The notes under the pieces are model-generated. The model was not told the origin of the DNA. It saw only the letters and a program-made list of their open reading frames with translations, and ran no database searches. A DNA stretch of 64,000 nt from Sphingopyxis sp. OAS728 (lineage in GTDB: Bacteria > Pseudomonadota > Alphaproteobacteria > Sphingomonadales > Sphingomonadaceae), in contig NZ_JADBDT010000001.1 of the NCBI RefSeq assembly GCF_014873485.1, positions 2,728,001 to 2,792,000 of the forward strand, in the 5' to 3' direction. Of the stretch, positions 9,451 to 17,778 are shown piece by piece. Numbering within the stretch: position 1 is the first letter of the stretch; every line of letters starts with the position of its first letter. Made by a program: the position numbers and the translations under genes.

Positions 9451-10386
9451 ATGAAGCACGACAAGATCACCGACCTCGCCGCCGTTCGCGCCCGCGCACG
9501 GCGCGCGAAAAAGGCGCCCGGCGCCGTTCGCATCACCAAGGCGCGCCGGCCGCCGCCCGACGACACCCGCTCCCTCGCCGCCGCGCCGGAATTCGTCCCC
9601 GCAAGCCCACGCGAACGCCATGATGGCTGGACGCCCGAAAAGCAGGTCGAATTCATCGATGCGCTCGGCGAATGCGGCTGCGTAACCGAGGCATGCGAGC
9701 GCGTCGGCCTGTCGCCGTCGACCGCCTATCGCCTGCGCCGCCGCGTCGACGCGTACAGCTTTCGCGCCGCGTGGGATGCCGCGATCGACTATGCGATCCG
9801 CCGCCTGTCCGACGCCGCCTTTTCGCGCGCGCTGCACGGCGTCACGCGCCCGGTGTGGTTCCAGGGCGAACAGGTCGGCGAGCGGCGCTATTATGACGAG
9901 CGGCTGACGATGTTCCTGCTGCGCTATCGCGACCCCGACACCTATGGCGCGTGGCGCGACCGCCGCGAACCGCGCCGCCGCCCCGATGCCCGGGCGATCG
10001 CGCTCGGCCGCTGGACCGGCCATGTCGCCGAGGATGCCTGGGATCGGACCAGCGGCACCATCGTCGATCGTGCGCGCGAGGAGGACGGCACCCTATGGTT
10101 GACCGACGAAGAGGCGGCGCTGGCCGACGCCGCGGCGTCGGCGCCCCGCTATGCGACGCAGGAGGAAACCGACGCGCGGCTGATCGCCAGCATCGCGGTG
10201 ATGAAGCGGCTGAAAGCGCTCGGCATCGCGACCGACGGGCTGACCGACGCCGAATTCCATCGCCAGATCGGTCTGGAGGAAGCCCGCCGCGCCGCCGCCG
10301 GCACCACGCTGACCGTCGATTCGGGCGAAGATGAAAAGGGGGATGACGGGGCGGAAGGGCAGGAGCCCCCGGAAGGCGAGGCATGA
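9451..10386 (+). CDS. Helix-turn-helix domain protein of unknown function
   Basis: 311 residues, GC-rich like the host. Residues 52-90 (WTPEKQVEFIDALGECGCVTEACERVGLSPSTAYRLRRR) form a clear homeodomain/terminase-small-subunit-like HTH, followed by a helical block (FRAAWDAAIDYAIRRLSDAAFSRALHG). The C-terminal 90 residues are acidic and low-complexity. DNA binding is likely; the target is unknown. No good ribosome-binding site precedes the ATG. The 166-nt gap to the HEPN gene shows nothing recognisable and marks the return to host base composition. Confidence 0.7.
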   Translation: MKHDKITDLAAVRARARRAKKAPGAVRITKARRPPPDDTRSLAAAPEFVPASPRERHDGWTPEKQVEFIDALGECGCVTEACERVGLSPSTAYRLRRRVDAYSFRAAWDAAIDYAIRRLSDAAFSRALHGVTRPVWFQGEQVGERRYYDERLTMFLLRYRDPDTYGAWRDRREPRRRPDARAIALGRWTGHVAEDAWDRTSGTIVDRAREEDGTLWLTDEEAALADAAASAPRYATQEETDARLIASIAVMKRLKALGIATDGLTDAEFHRQIGLEEARRAAAGTTLTVDSGEDEKGDDGAEGQEPPEGEA

Positions 10387-10400
10387 GAGGGGGATGTGGC

Positions 10401-10457
10401 GTGACCTTTGTGACCTTCCGGGCCGATGTGACCTTTCGGCCTGTGACCTTTCGGCCC
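10401..10457. repeat. Four iterated GTGACCTTNCGGSC-type units
   Basis: GTGACCTT begins at 10401, 10410, 10428 and 10443; the last two units read GTGACCTTTCGGCC. They lie between the HTH gene stop and the Sel1 lipoprotein gene. Iterated half-sites of this sort can be regulator binding sites (iterons or tandem operators). Nothing proves binding. Confidence 0.6.
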
Positions 10458-10636
10458 GCCTCGACGGCCCGCCCGTCGTCCCCGCCCCCACACCATGCTA
10501 CACTCCCGAGTGGCTGCCCCCGCGCCCCAATGTTTCTTGGTGCCCCGCTCGACGGCTGGGCAGATAAGCAACACACTGGACAACCAGCGCACACCATAGC
10601 ATCAGTATCGAATGAATATTACCGGGGGAGGATTCA

Positions 10637-11182
10637 ATGAAATCGATCGGAAAGCTCGGGGCATCTATTCTGCTGACAGCAGCGCTTTCGGCCTGCGCGG
10701 TGGGCGTAAAGAGAACGCCGGGCATGAACTTGTACACGAGCGGCGACTATGCAGCGGCTATTCCTGTATTGACCAAAGAAGTTGAGGCCGGCGAGGTTTC
10801 GGCGCGCTACTCGCTGGGATTGGCGTATCGCGATGGCACGGGCGTCGAAAAGGACGCGACCAAGGCGGAAATCCTGCTGACCGGCGCCGCGATCGGCGGC
10901 GATCCGCGCGCTGTCGAAGAAATCCGCAAGATGTTGAAGACCGAAAATCGCTGTACAAAAGACAAGGAATTGCACGATTTATGGGGCGCCGTCGGGCTGG
11001 GCAACCGCAACCTCGTAACCGGCGTGGTCGAACTGTATAGCGCGCCGCGGGTCAGCCTTATAAAAATGGCGTCGATTTACGACGATCCTTGCAACGGGCG
11101 TCCGGTTCAACCCGAAGCTGCAAAGAGCCTGCGATCGCTTTCGGGCGGCCCCCGCCACATCTGGATTTACGTTCCGGGCTAA
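10637..11182 (+). CDS. Sel1-repeat-type lipoprotein
   Basis: 181 residues. A signal peptide ends in lipobox LSAC with lipidated C20, so the mature protein is membrane-anchored. Residues 35-105 resemble Sel1/TPR repeats (YTSGDYAAAIPVL, ARYSLGLAYRDGTGVEKD), a helical-repeat scaffold for protein contacts. GGGGGAGGA precedes the ATG. No enzymatic motif is visible. Confidence 0.8.
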   Translation: MKSIGKLGASILLTAALSACAVGVKRTPGMNLYTSGDYAAAIPVLTKEVEAGEVSARYSLGLAYRDGTGVEKDATKAEILLTGAAIGGDPRAVEEIRKMLKTENRCTKDKELHDLWGAVGLGNRNLVTGVVELYSAPRVSLIKMASIYDDPCNGRPVQPEAAKSLRSLSGGPRHIWIYVPG

Positions 11183-11224
11183 GCGCCATTCGGCTCGCGC
11201 GCGCACCATGCTACATTCCAGTCC

Positions 11225-11737
11225 ATGCGCGCCCGGAACCCCCTCTATGTCATGGCCAAGCCGCCGCCCGAGGTGCAGGCGGCGATCGCCGCGCTGCCGC
11301 GCAACGACCCCGGGCGCGGACCCGAGCTGCTCCATGTCACGCTCATCTCGCTCTACGACCTGCATTATGCGCCGCCCGAGTGGCTGTCCGCGACCATCGC
11401 CGCGCTGGGCAGCTTCGCCGCGGCGCCCTTCCCGCTCCGCTTCGACCGGATCGAGAACCGCAAGGCGGTGACTTTGCGCACGCGCGATCCGCTGGCCGGG
11501 GCGCGGGCGTTCCAGAAGGCGCTGGTCAACCATCTGCTGCGCGAAAAGGCGCCGATCATGGACGGCACCACCCCCGAACCGCACATCACGATCAACTATC
11601 GCGGCGACCGGCTGAACGCCCAAAGGATGCCGCCGATCGGCTGGACGGTCGACGAGATCATCCTGACCGAAAGCATAGTCGGCAAGACCACCCATGTCGA
11701 ACATGGCCGCTGGCGGTTGTGCGGGGATGCTGGCTGA
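11225..11737 (+). CDS. 2'-5' RNA ligase / 2H phosphoesterase family protein (first of two)
   Basis: 170 residues with the two HxT/S motifs that define the 2H superfamily: LLHVTLISLY and, about 80 residues later, EPHITINYRG. LigT/ThpR-like enzymes ligate or hydrolyse 2',3'-cyclic or 2'-5' phosphodiester RNA ends in the cytoplasm. A second family member is at 20611. A TACATT hexamer ends 7 nt upstream of the ATG, so a very short or absent leader is possible. Confidence 0.85.
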   Translation: MRARNPLYVMAKPPPEVQAAIAALPRNDPGRGPELLHVTLISLYDLHYAPPEWLSATIAALGSFAAAPFPLRFDRIENRKAVTLRTRDPLAGARAFQKALVNHLLREKAPIMDGTTPEPHITINYRGDRLNAQRMPPIGWTVDEIILTESIVGKTTHVEHGRWRLCGDAG

Positions 11738-11797
11738 CGACCGCCGCGTTGGAACCCCGCCGCCGTTCGCGGGTCATAACTTTCAAAGGAGCGCCGC

Positions 11798-12106
11798 ATG
11801 TCGCACCCCTCGAACATCGTCCATTGCAGCGGCCCCGGCGATCCGCACGCGCTCGACGGCATTTCGCGGCGCCACCGCAGCGGCGATCTCGACAAGCCGT
11901 GCCCGGTCTGTAGCGGCTACGGCCAGTGGAACACCCAGATCGACCTTATCAGCCACCGCTCGATCCGCCACGCCTGCCCCAAATGCGACGGGCGCGGGTG
12001 GATCGAGACCGGCGACGACATGGTCCCCAGCCACGACATCGGGCGCAGCGAGGCCGGACATCCCATGTGGACGGTGCGGCTCGACCCCTCCGACGATATC
12101 GAGTGA
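11798..12106 (+). CDS. Small DnaJ-type zinc-finger protein
   Basis: 102 residues with two CxxCxGxG-like units, CPVCSGYGQW and CPKCDGRGW, about 25 residues apart, as in one zinc centre of DnaJ's cysteine-rich domain. There is no J-domain. It could bind protein or nucleic acid. AAAGGAG precedes the ATG. Convergent with the frameshifted membrane gene downstream. Confidence 0.75.
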   Translation: MSHPSNIVHCSGPGDPHALDGISRRHRSGDLDKPCPVCSGYGQWNTQIDLISHRSIRHACPKCDGRGWIETGDDMVPSHDIGRSEAGHPMWTVRLDPSDDIE

Positions 12107-12121
12107 TCGCGCGCGCCGCGC

Positions 12122-12846
12122 TTACCCCGCCGCCAGCCCCAGCGCGCCGCGCACCCAAGCGGGCCACCATTCGCTGTGATAGGCGGCAACCGCCGCTGCG
12201 AAGGCGATCGCATAGGCCCCGCTTCCCCACGCCAGCACCGGGTGCACGCGCCCGCGCGTCGCGATGTCGTACAGCGCCGCAGCCGCGATCAGCGCGATCG
12301 TCCCGGCCCAATTGCCAAGGACGATGCCCCAATAGCCGTCGCCCAGCGTCATGCCGATCGGCTCGCCCCACCAGCGCCCGAACGCCGCCGACAATATCAC
12401 CGCGGTCGCGAGCAGGATCAGCCTCTTATGCGCCGCCGGGTCGCTGCGCTTTGCAAAGGCCAGCGTCGCGGCAGCGCGAAGAAGCGGGCATTTTCGGGGT
12501 CGCGCGGTGCATAGAAGCGCTGGCTGTGGATCTCGGCGGCGATCGCCGACACCGTCATCACCGGGACGAGGATGACGAGGCTCAGCCCCAGCAGCCGATG
12601 CAGGTCGTGCCGCCGCGCGCCGATCAGCAGCGCCTGCACGGTCAGGATCGTCATCCACGCGAAAAAGGCCCAGACATGGATCTCGAGCATCGCGGTCGCG
12701 GGATAATCGGCGGTGCCGCCGAAGCGTTTTGCGATCTGCGGCGCAAATCCCATCGCGACGCCGAGCCAGGACATGGCGATGAAGCTCAGGAAAAACAGCC
12801 GGTCGCCGCGATGCCACGCCGCGAACCCCGGACGCGTGCCCGTCAT
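12122..12846 (-). pseudogene. Frameshifted multi-pass membrane protein gene
   Basis: The first frame, from an ATG at 12846, encodes several hydrophobic helices (LFFLSFIAMSWLGVAMGF, ending at DPENARFFAL). Near 12470-12490 the coding sense moves to another frame, which continues with AAATLAFAKRSDPAAHKRL and three more hydrophobic segments to a TAA at 12122-12124. Loss of one base (or gain of two) in the GCGCTGCCGCGACGC stretch explains it. Restored, the protein would be about 240 residues with six or more membrane segments. Function unknown. A sequencing error cannot be excluded. Confidence 0.7.
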
Positions 12847-12984
12847 AAACCCCCCTTACCGACCCGGCACCAGAGCATCATGGCGGCGGGGCGCGGTCAA
12901 ATGAAAACATCCGGCCGCGCGCGGCTCGACTCGTCCGATCGGGCCCGATAGGCTGGCGGCGTTTGGCGATATGGGAGAGTGACG

Positions 12985-13527
12985 ATGCGTGGACAGGCTT
13001 GGCTGATGATGGGCGCAATGCTGGCGCTCGCCGGGTGCGGCAAGGCCGAGGCCCCGGCTGCGGCGCCCGAAAAATCGGTGCTCGCCGACGGCCCCGCCGC
13101 CGAGATCCGCGCGGTCGCCGAAGCCGACCTGCCGCAGGGCGTCCGCGACGCCGTGCTCGCCAAGGTCCCCGGCATGAAAATCGCCGAGACCGAACGCAAG
13201 GAACGTGGCGGCAAGATCTTCTTCGACGTTGAGGGGACGCGCCCCGACGGCAGCCCGGTCGAACTCGACCTGATCGAGGAGGCGGGCAAATATCGCATCG
13301 TCGAGATGCAGCGCGACATCGCCTGGGCCGATGCCCCCGCGCCGGTGCGCTCCGCCGCGGGCGCCGCAGCCGACGCCTTCACCCCCGCGCGCGTCATCGA
13401 AAGCACGCAGGAGGACGGCACGATCGTCTATGAACTGTTCGCGCCCGGCAAGGCCGACGAACCCGCCGCCGAGGTGAACTGGAAGGATGGCAAGGCGGCG
13501 CTGCGTAGCGAGCGGAACGAATATTGA
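12985..13527 (+). CDS. Uncharacterised lipoprotein
   Basis: 180 residues starting at an ATG preceded by GGGAGAG (a GTG 6 nt earlier is the alternative). The signal peptide ends with lipobox LAGC, followed by an Ala/Pro-rich linker and an acidic alpha/beta domain with a PepSY-like look (VRDAVLAKVPGMKIAETE). No function is recognised. Its stop codon overlaps the arr start by one base (TGATG), so the two are translationally coupled. Confidence 0.75.
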   Translation: MRGQAWLMMGAMLALAGCGKAEAPAAAPEKSVLADGPAAEIRAVAEADLPQGVRDAVLAKVPGMKIAETERKERGGKIFFDVEGTRPDGSPVELDLIEEAGKYRIVEMQRDIAWADAPAPVRSAAGAAADAFTPARVIESTQEDGTIVYELFAPGKADEPAAEVNWKDGKAALRSERNEY

Positions 13528-13961
13528 TGACCGGCCTCGCCCCCACCGGGCCCTCCCCAATCGGACCAGACGCGGGCGCGACCTTCTATCACGGCACCCG
13601 CGCCGACCTCGCTGTCGGCGACCTGCTCGCGGTCGGCTGGGGCAGCAATTATCAGGCCGCGCCGATGTCGTGGATCTATTTCTCGGCCGCACTCGAGTCC
13701 GCAATCTGGGGCTGCGAGCTGGCGGCGGGCGACGGCCGCGAGCGCATCTATATCGTCGAGCCGACGGGCGACTGGTTCGACGACCCCAATCTCACCGACA
13801 AGAAATTCCCCGGCAACCCAACGCGCAGCTATCGTAGCCGGTCGCCGCTGCGCATTATCGGCGAGGTCGAAAGCTGGACCCCGCACGACCCCGAGGTGCT
13901 CGCGGCGATGCAGGCCAATCTCGCGCGGTTGCAGGCCGAGGGCGCGCCAATCATCGACTGA
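13527..13961 (+). CDS. arr: NAD+-rifampin ADP-ribosyltransferase (Arr)
   Basis: 144 residues matching Arr along its length: FYHGTRADLAVGDLL (H22 in the NAD-site His position), SNY, IWGCELAAGDGRERIYIVEP, and DDPNLTDKKFPGNPTRSYR. Arr transfers ADP-ribose from NAD+ to the ansa-chain hydroxyl of rifamycins, preventing RNA polymerase inhibition. Composition is host-like and it is coupled to a lipoprotein gene, with no integron or transposon nearby, so it looks like a chromosomal environmental allele. Whether it confers resistance depends on expression. Confidence 0.92.
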   Translation: MTGLAPTGPSPIGPDAGATFYHGTRADLAVGDLLAVGWGSNYQAAPMSWIYFSAALESAIWGCELAAGDGRERIYIVEPTGDWFDDPNLTDKKFPGNPTRSYRSRSPLRIIGEVESWTPHDPEVLAAMQANLARLQAEGAPIID

Positions 13962-13977
13962 GCCGCTTGCCAAATCG

Positions 13978-13995
13978 GCGCTACAAATGTAGCGC
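13978..13995. promoter_or_regulatory. Perfect palindrome of BlaI/MecI/CopY operator type
   Basis: GCGCTACA-AA-TGTAGCGC has 8-bp perfect arms and contains the TACA-N2-TGTA core characteristic of BlaI/MecI/CopY-family operators. It lies 36 nt upstream of the ATG of the following two-gene NTF2-like unit, within the expected promoter region. No regulator of this family is encoded in the window. Confidence 0.55.
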
Positions 13996-14031
13996 GTAAG
14001 CCGGTTCATCTTGTCCACACGGGAGCTTCCG

Positions 14032-14469
14032 ATGCTGACGACCTTGCTCACCCTCGCCGCCGCAGCCGCAACCCCGCCCGCCGCCTCCCCTGCCGATCTC
14101 GCCGCGATCGAGGCGACCTGCTTCGACTATGTCGACGGCCAGCTCGAGGGCGATCCCGAACGCGTCAAGCGCGCGCTCCACCCCGACCTCGCCAAGCGCC
14201 GCATACTCGGCGACACCCCCGACGAGCGGCTCGGCCTGCAGCGCATGAGCCGCGAGGAGCTCGTCGACCTGACGAAGCGCGGCGCGCTCAAGACGCCGAA
14301 GGCCGAGTGGAACCGGTCGTGCCGCATCCTCGATGTCGCGGGCAACGCCGCCGCCGTCCGCGTCGAAACGCCGTGGTTTGTCGACTATTTCCACATGGGC
14401 AAGTTTGGCGAGCGCTGGGTGATCGTCAACGCGATGTGGCATATGAAGCCGAGGGAGGCTGCAAGATGA
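14032..14469 (+). CDS. Exported NTF2-like (putative lumazine-binding-like) protein
   Basis: 145 residues from an ATG preceded by GGGAGCT. A short hydrophobic N-terminus (2-15) suggests export. The rest fits the NTF2-like fold with the ending WVIVNAMWHMKP found in PF12893-type proteins. Its stop overlaps the next start (ATGA). The palindrome at 13978 may control the pair. Function unknown. Confidence 0.75.
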   Translation: MLTTLLTLAAAAATPPAASPADLAAIEATCFDYVDGQLEGDPERVKRALHPDLAKRRILGDTPDERLGLQRMSREELVDLTKRGALKTPKAEWNRSCRILDVAGNAAAVRVETPWFVDYFHMGKFGERWVIVNAMWHMKPREAAR

Positions 14470-14945
14470 GGACCGTTCTGATCCTGGCCGCCGCGCTGCT
14501 GCTCGTCCCGGCCGCGAGCGCGCAACCCGCGGCCGCGAATAGCGCGATCGAAGCGCAGCGGGCGACCGCCGAACGCGTCTTCCTCGAAAAAATGGGGCAG
14601 GGAAAATTCGACATCTCGCCCGAGGTCTATACGCCCGATTTCCGCGTCCGCGCGCCGGGCGGCGACTATACGCTGGAGATGGACAATGCGTCGGGCGCCG
14701 AATGGCGCCGCGCCGCGCCCGACCTCAAGGTCCGCGTCATCCGCACCCTCGTCGAAAAGGATTTTGCCGCGGTCCACTGGCACGCGAGCGGCACCAACAG
14801 CGTCGCCGCAGCGGGGCTTCCCGGCGCGGGCAAGCCCTTTGCGATCGACGGCATGACCTTTTTCCGATTCGAAGGGGGCCGTATCGCCGAGGAATGGGGC
14901 GTCATGGATATTGCCGCGCTGATGAAGCAGCTCGCAGCGAAATAG
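14466..14945 (+). CDS. Exported SnoaL-like / ester-cyclase-fold protein
   Basis: 159 residues with a clear signal peptide (cleavage near ASAQ, residue 19) and a SnoaL-type NTF2-fold domain (AVHWHASGTNS, FAIDGMTFFRFEGGRIAEEWGVMD). SnoaL relatives act as cyclases or isomerases, but exported ones are mostly uncharacterised. Translationally coupled to the preceding NTF2-like gene. Confidence 0.8.
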   Translation: MRTVLILAAALLLVPAASAQPAAANSAIEAQRATAERVFLEKMGQGKFDISPEVYTPDFRVRAPGGDYTLEMDNASGAEWRRAAPDLKVRVIRTLVEKDFAAVHWHASGTNSVAAAGLPGAGKPFAIDGMTFFRFEGGRIAEEWGVMDIAALMKQLAAK

Positions 14946-14956
14946 CGCCCCCGACC

Positions 14957-15766
14957 ATGATGCAACCGATGCTCGCCGCGCTATTGATCGCCCTGCAAGC
15001 GGCGCCGACCGCTCCCGATCCGCGCCGCCCCACGCCGACGTTCGACAGCGTGCCGCCCGAGCTGCCCGCGCTCACCCGTCCCGCGGTGCTGATTATCAGC
15101 AAGACCAACGGCTATCGCCATGACAGTATTGCAGAGGCGGTGCCCGCGATCGAAGCGCTCGTAAAGGCGCGCGGCTGGAGCAGCTTTGCGACCGAGAACG
15201 CCGCAGTGTTCAACCCGCGGCAACTCGCCAAGTTCGACGTCATCGTCTTCGCGAGCGCGAGCGGCGACATTTACACGTCCGATCAGCGCGCCGCGTTCCA
15301 GTCGTGGATCGCTAACGGCGGCGGCTTCGTCGGACTTCACAGCGCGGGCGACGGCAGCCACCCCGACTGGGTCGTGAAGATACGCGGCAATGGCAAATTC
15401 GTCGGCCATCCGGGCGGCACCGACCAGTTCCAGACGGCCAATCTGATCGCCGCCGACCGCAGCCACCCCGCCACGCGCCACCTGTCCGCGCTCTGGCCGT
15501 GGACCGACGAATTTTACAGCTGGGACGCTCCGCCCGCCGCCGACGCGCATATCCTCCTCAGCCTCGACGAAACGAAGATGCGGCTCGACCCGAAGCTGCG
15601 GATGGGCGACCACGCACTCGCCTGGTGGCGCTGCGAAGGCCGTGCCCGCATCTTTTACTCGGCGCTCGGGCACAAGGCCGAAGCTTGGTCCGACGCCATC
15701 CATCTGCGCATGGTCGATGGCGCGATCGCCTGGGCCGCACGCGAGGAAGGAATGGGCTGCGGTTAG
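14957..15766 (+). CDS. ThuA-domain protein (trehalose-utilisation-like)
   Basis: 269 residues with an N-terminal signal-like stretch and a ThuA domain (class-I glutamine-amidotransferase-like fold) from about residue 40: LIISKTNGYRHDSI, DVIVFASASGDIYT, GFVGLHSAGDGS and RIFYSALGHKAEAW. ThuA-like proteins are linked to sugar utilisation; the reaction is not settled. It follows the SnoaL-like gene by 11 nt. Its stop codon overlaps the convergent gene by 4 nt. Confidence 0.88.
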   Translation: MMQPMLAALLIALQAAPTAPDPRRPTPTFDSVPPELPALTRPAVLIISKTNGYRHDSIAEAVPAIEALVKARGWSSFATENAAVFNPRQLAKFDVIVFASASGDIYTSDQRAAFQSWIANGGGFVGLHSAGDGSHPDWVVKIRGNGKFVGHPGGTDQFQTANLIAADRSHPATRHLSALWPWTDEFYSWDAPPAADAHILLSLDETKMRLDPKLRMGDHALAWWRCEGRARIFYSALGHKAEAWSDAIHLRMVDGAIAWAAREEGMGCG

Positions 15767-16008
15767 TCGTCGGGTGTGACCGACGGCGCCCAGACCGACT
15801 CTGCTGCCTTGCCCAGCGCATCTGCAGCATAGATGCTCGCCGCCGACCCCGACCGCGCGCCATAGAGCCAGACCAGCGCGTCGAGGATTGCCGCCGCGCT
15901 GTCGCGCGAGATCGCCGGCGCCCACCCGTCGCGGTCGCGATTATCTATCTCGATCGCATCGAGCAGCGCCGCCGCGGCGGCGGACGATTGCGCGCCGTCG
16001 CCGTTCAT
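15763..16008 (-). CDS. Small protein of unknown function
   Basis: 81 residues, Ala-rich, no known domain and no signal peptide. Reality is supported by the ATGA overlap with the upstream DUF1801 gene and by in-frame termination exactly at the convergent thuA-like stop. Not recognised. Confidence 0.5.
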   Translation of the reverse strand: MNGDGAQSSAAAAALLDAIEIDNRDRDGWAPAISRDSAAAILDALVWLYGARSGSAASIYAADALGKAAESVWAPSVTPDD

Positions 16009-16403
16009 CGCGTCTTCGGACGCGCCGGCTTTTCGAGATTGGCCTCGACTGCCGCGCGGACCAGCGCCTTGAACGCGGCCTCGTCGACGCTATCGCCCTC
16101 GAACAGGTCGATCGCGCGCCGCGTGTTACCGTCGAGGCTCGAATTGAACAGCTTCTTCGGGTCGGCCAGCCCCGCGCCCTTGGCAAAGGTCAGCTTGACC
16201 TTGTCCTTATAGGTTTCGCCCGTGCAGAGGATCCCGGCATGTTCCCACACCGGCACGCCTGCGGGGTTCGTCGGCTTCTGCCACTTCACCGTCTCCTCGA
16301 CGTCGGGATCGGCGGCGTGGATCAGCGCGCGCAGCTTCGCCAGCGTGTCGCCGCGCCAGTCGCCGAGCCCCGCGATCTTCGCATCGATCAGGTCCGCCGC
16401 CAT
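16005..16403 (-). CDS. DUF1801 domain protein (YdhG-like), copy 1
   Basis: 132 residues with the DUF1801 pattern: LRALIHAADPDVEETVKWQKPTNP (a conserved TVKW helix-strand), then ILCTGETYKDKVKLTFAKGA. Small cytoplasmic proteins of unknown activity. The neighbouring gene at 16414 is a divergent relative, so this is a tandem family pair in one minus-strand operon. Confidence 0.85.
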   Translation of the reverse strand: MAADLIDAKIAGLGDWRGDTLAKLRALIHAADPDVEETVKWQKPTNPAGVPVWEHAGILCTGETYKDKVKLTFAKGAGLADPKKLFNSSLDGNTRRAIDLFEGDSVDEAAFKALVRAAVEANLEKPARPKTR

Positions 16404-16413
16404 GCTGTGCTCC

Positions 16414-16842
16414 TCACATCTTTTCGCCGGGCAGCGCCGCGGCCTGCTTCACCCAGTCAGCGAACGCCGCCTCGTCGACCTTGTCGTCTTCATGGATATG
16501 GAAATAGCGCGTGTCGCCGCTCTTCGACGCAACCGGCGGCACCGGATCCAGCGATTGGCCGCGAAAGAAGGCGACCTTGATATATTTGTCGAAGCAATGG
16601 ATGCTCAAGAACCAATGCGTCGGCTCGTCGCCCTGCCCCGGCGGACCATAGAGCGGCGAGTTCCACTTCACCGCCTTCGCGACCCCCGGAACGCTCTTTT
16701 CGATCAGCGCGTCGAGCCGCTTCCACACCGCCGACTTCCGCCCCGGCATCGCCGCGATATAGGCCTGCACCGGCGCGTCGCCATAGCCTTTCGGTATCTG
16801 CGGATTGCCGCCCGACAGCAGGACGACCTTCTTGTCGGCCAT
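16414..16842 (-). CDS. DUF1801 domain protein, copy 2
   Basis: 142 residues with the family core KRLDALIEKSVPGVAKAVKWNSPLYG and IKVAFFRGQSLDPVPP, plus the terminal helical segment DEAAFADWVKQA. 10 nt upstream of copy 1. Function unknown. Confidence 0.85.
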   Translation of the reverse strand: MADKKVVLLSGGNPQIPKGYGDAPVQAYIAAMPGRKSAVWKRLDALIEKSVPGVAKAVKWNSPLYGPPGQGDEPTHWFLSIHCFDKYIKVAFFRGQSLDPVPPVASKSGDTRYFHIHEDDKVDEAAFADWVKQAAALPGEKM

Positions 16843-16899
16843 GGAATCGCGCTCCCTTCTTTCATCGGCAAAAGAACGCGATAGCCGCGGCGAGTCAAG

Positions 16900-17778
16900 C
16901 TAACCCGCGATCTCCGCCGTCGCCGCGCGCTCGATCGCGGCGCGCCAGTGGCGCTGTACCGGCAGCAGGAAAATCTCCGTCAGCGCGCGCTCGATCTCGT
17001 CGGCGGTCAGGTAACGCCGGTCGATGCGTCCGTCGACGAGCCGCGTCGTCAGCCGGTTGTCGCGCAGGCCATAGCGCGCCTCGGCGGTCGTGCGCGCCGC
17101 GCTCAGCTGGTGGCGGAAATGCGAGTCCGGATGCGCCGACGTGTACCAGTTTCCGATCTCATAATCTATCGCGGGCGGCGGCGCGTCGTCGATACGGTAC
17201 AGCGTCCGCCATTCGCCCTCGATCAGCGCCGCAACCTGCCACGCGTCGCCGTGCCGCACGATGCGATAGGTCTCGTGCCGCGTCGGCTGCGGTTCCTCGC
17301 TGTCCATCACGAGCGGAGCAGGCGGTACCGTCGCGCCGAAACCGACATCGACGAGCCACGGCCGGCCTTCGAGCTTCACCCGAACCACCATGTGCGTGCG
17401 CGGGGTCGGCGGCGCATCGTCGGGCAGCATCCAGCGCACGCGGCCGATCAGCCCCTCGGCGTCGAACCCGATCGCCTGCAGCACGCGAAGGAACAGGCCA
17501 TTTTGTTCGAAGCAATATCCCCCGCGCCGCCGGCCGATCAGCTTGGCGTCGACCGCGTCTGCGCCGATATCGACCCCTGCGCCGGTCAGCGCGTCGATCG
17601 CCTCGAACGGGATCGCGGCGATATGCGCCGCCTGCAACGCCGCGAGCACCTCGATCGTCGGCGCCACCGGTCCGCGATAGCCGATCCGCGCGAGGTAGCG
17701 CGGCAGGAAGGCCGCGGCGGGCGCATCGCTGTCGGAGTCGGCGGGACCCGAAGGCGTGGCAGCGGGATAGTGCAACAT
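16900..17778 (-). CDS. nat: Arylamine N-acetyltransferase
   Basis: 292 residues, slightly longer than the family average (about 280). The Cys-His-Asp triad is visible: C89 in RRGGYCFEQN, H129 in RTHMVV, and D144 in WLVDVGFG. NATs move acetyl from acetyl-CoA to arylamines, arylhydrazines or arylhydroxylamines in the cytoplasm. ATG at 17778 is preferred over a TTG two codons earlier. Single gene; no regulator adjacent. Confidence 0.93.
   Translation of the reverse strand: MLHYPAATPSGPADSDSDAPAAAFLPRYLARIGYRGPVAPTIEVLAALQAAHIAAIPFEAIDALTGAGVDIGADAVDAKLIGRRRGGYCFEQNGLFLRVLQAIGFDAEGLIGRVRWMLPDDAPPTPRTHMVVRVKLEGRPWLVDVGFGATVPPAPLVMDSEEPQPTRHETYRIVRHGDAWQVAALIEGEWRTLYRIDDAPPPAIDYEIGNWYTSAHPDSHFRHQLSAARTTAEARYGLRDNRLTTRLVDGRIDRRYLTADEIERALTEIFLLPVQRHWRAAIERAATAEIAG

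Noticed and set aside
13524..13526. TTG at 13524 as the arr start
   Set aside because: The ATG at 13527 overlaps the preceding stop and gives the expected Arr N-terminus.
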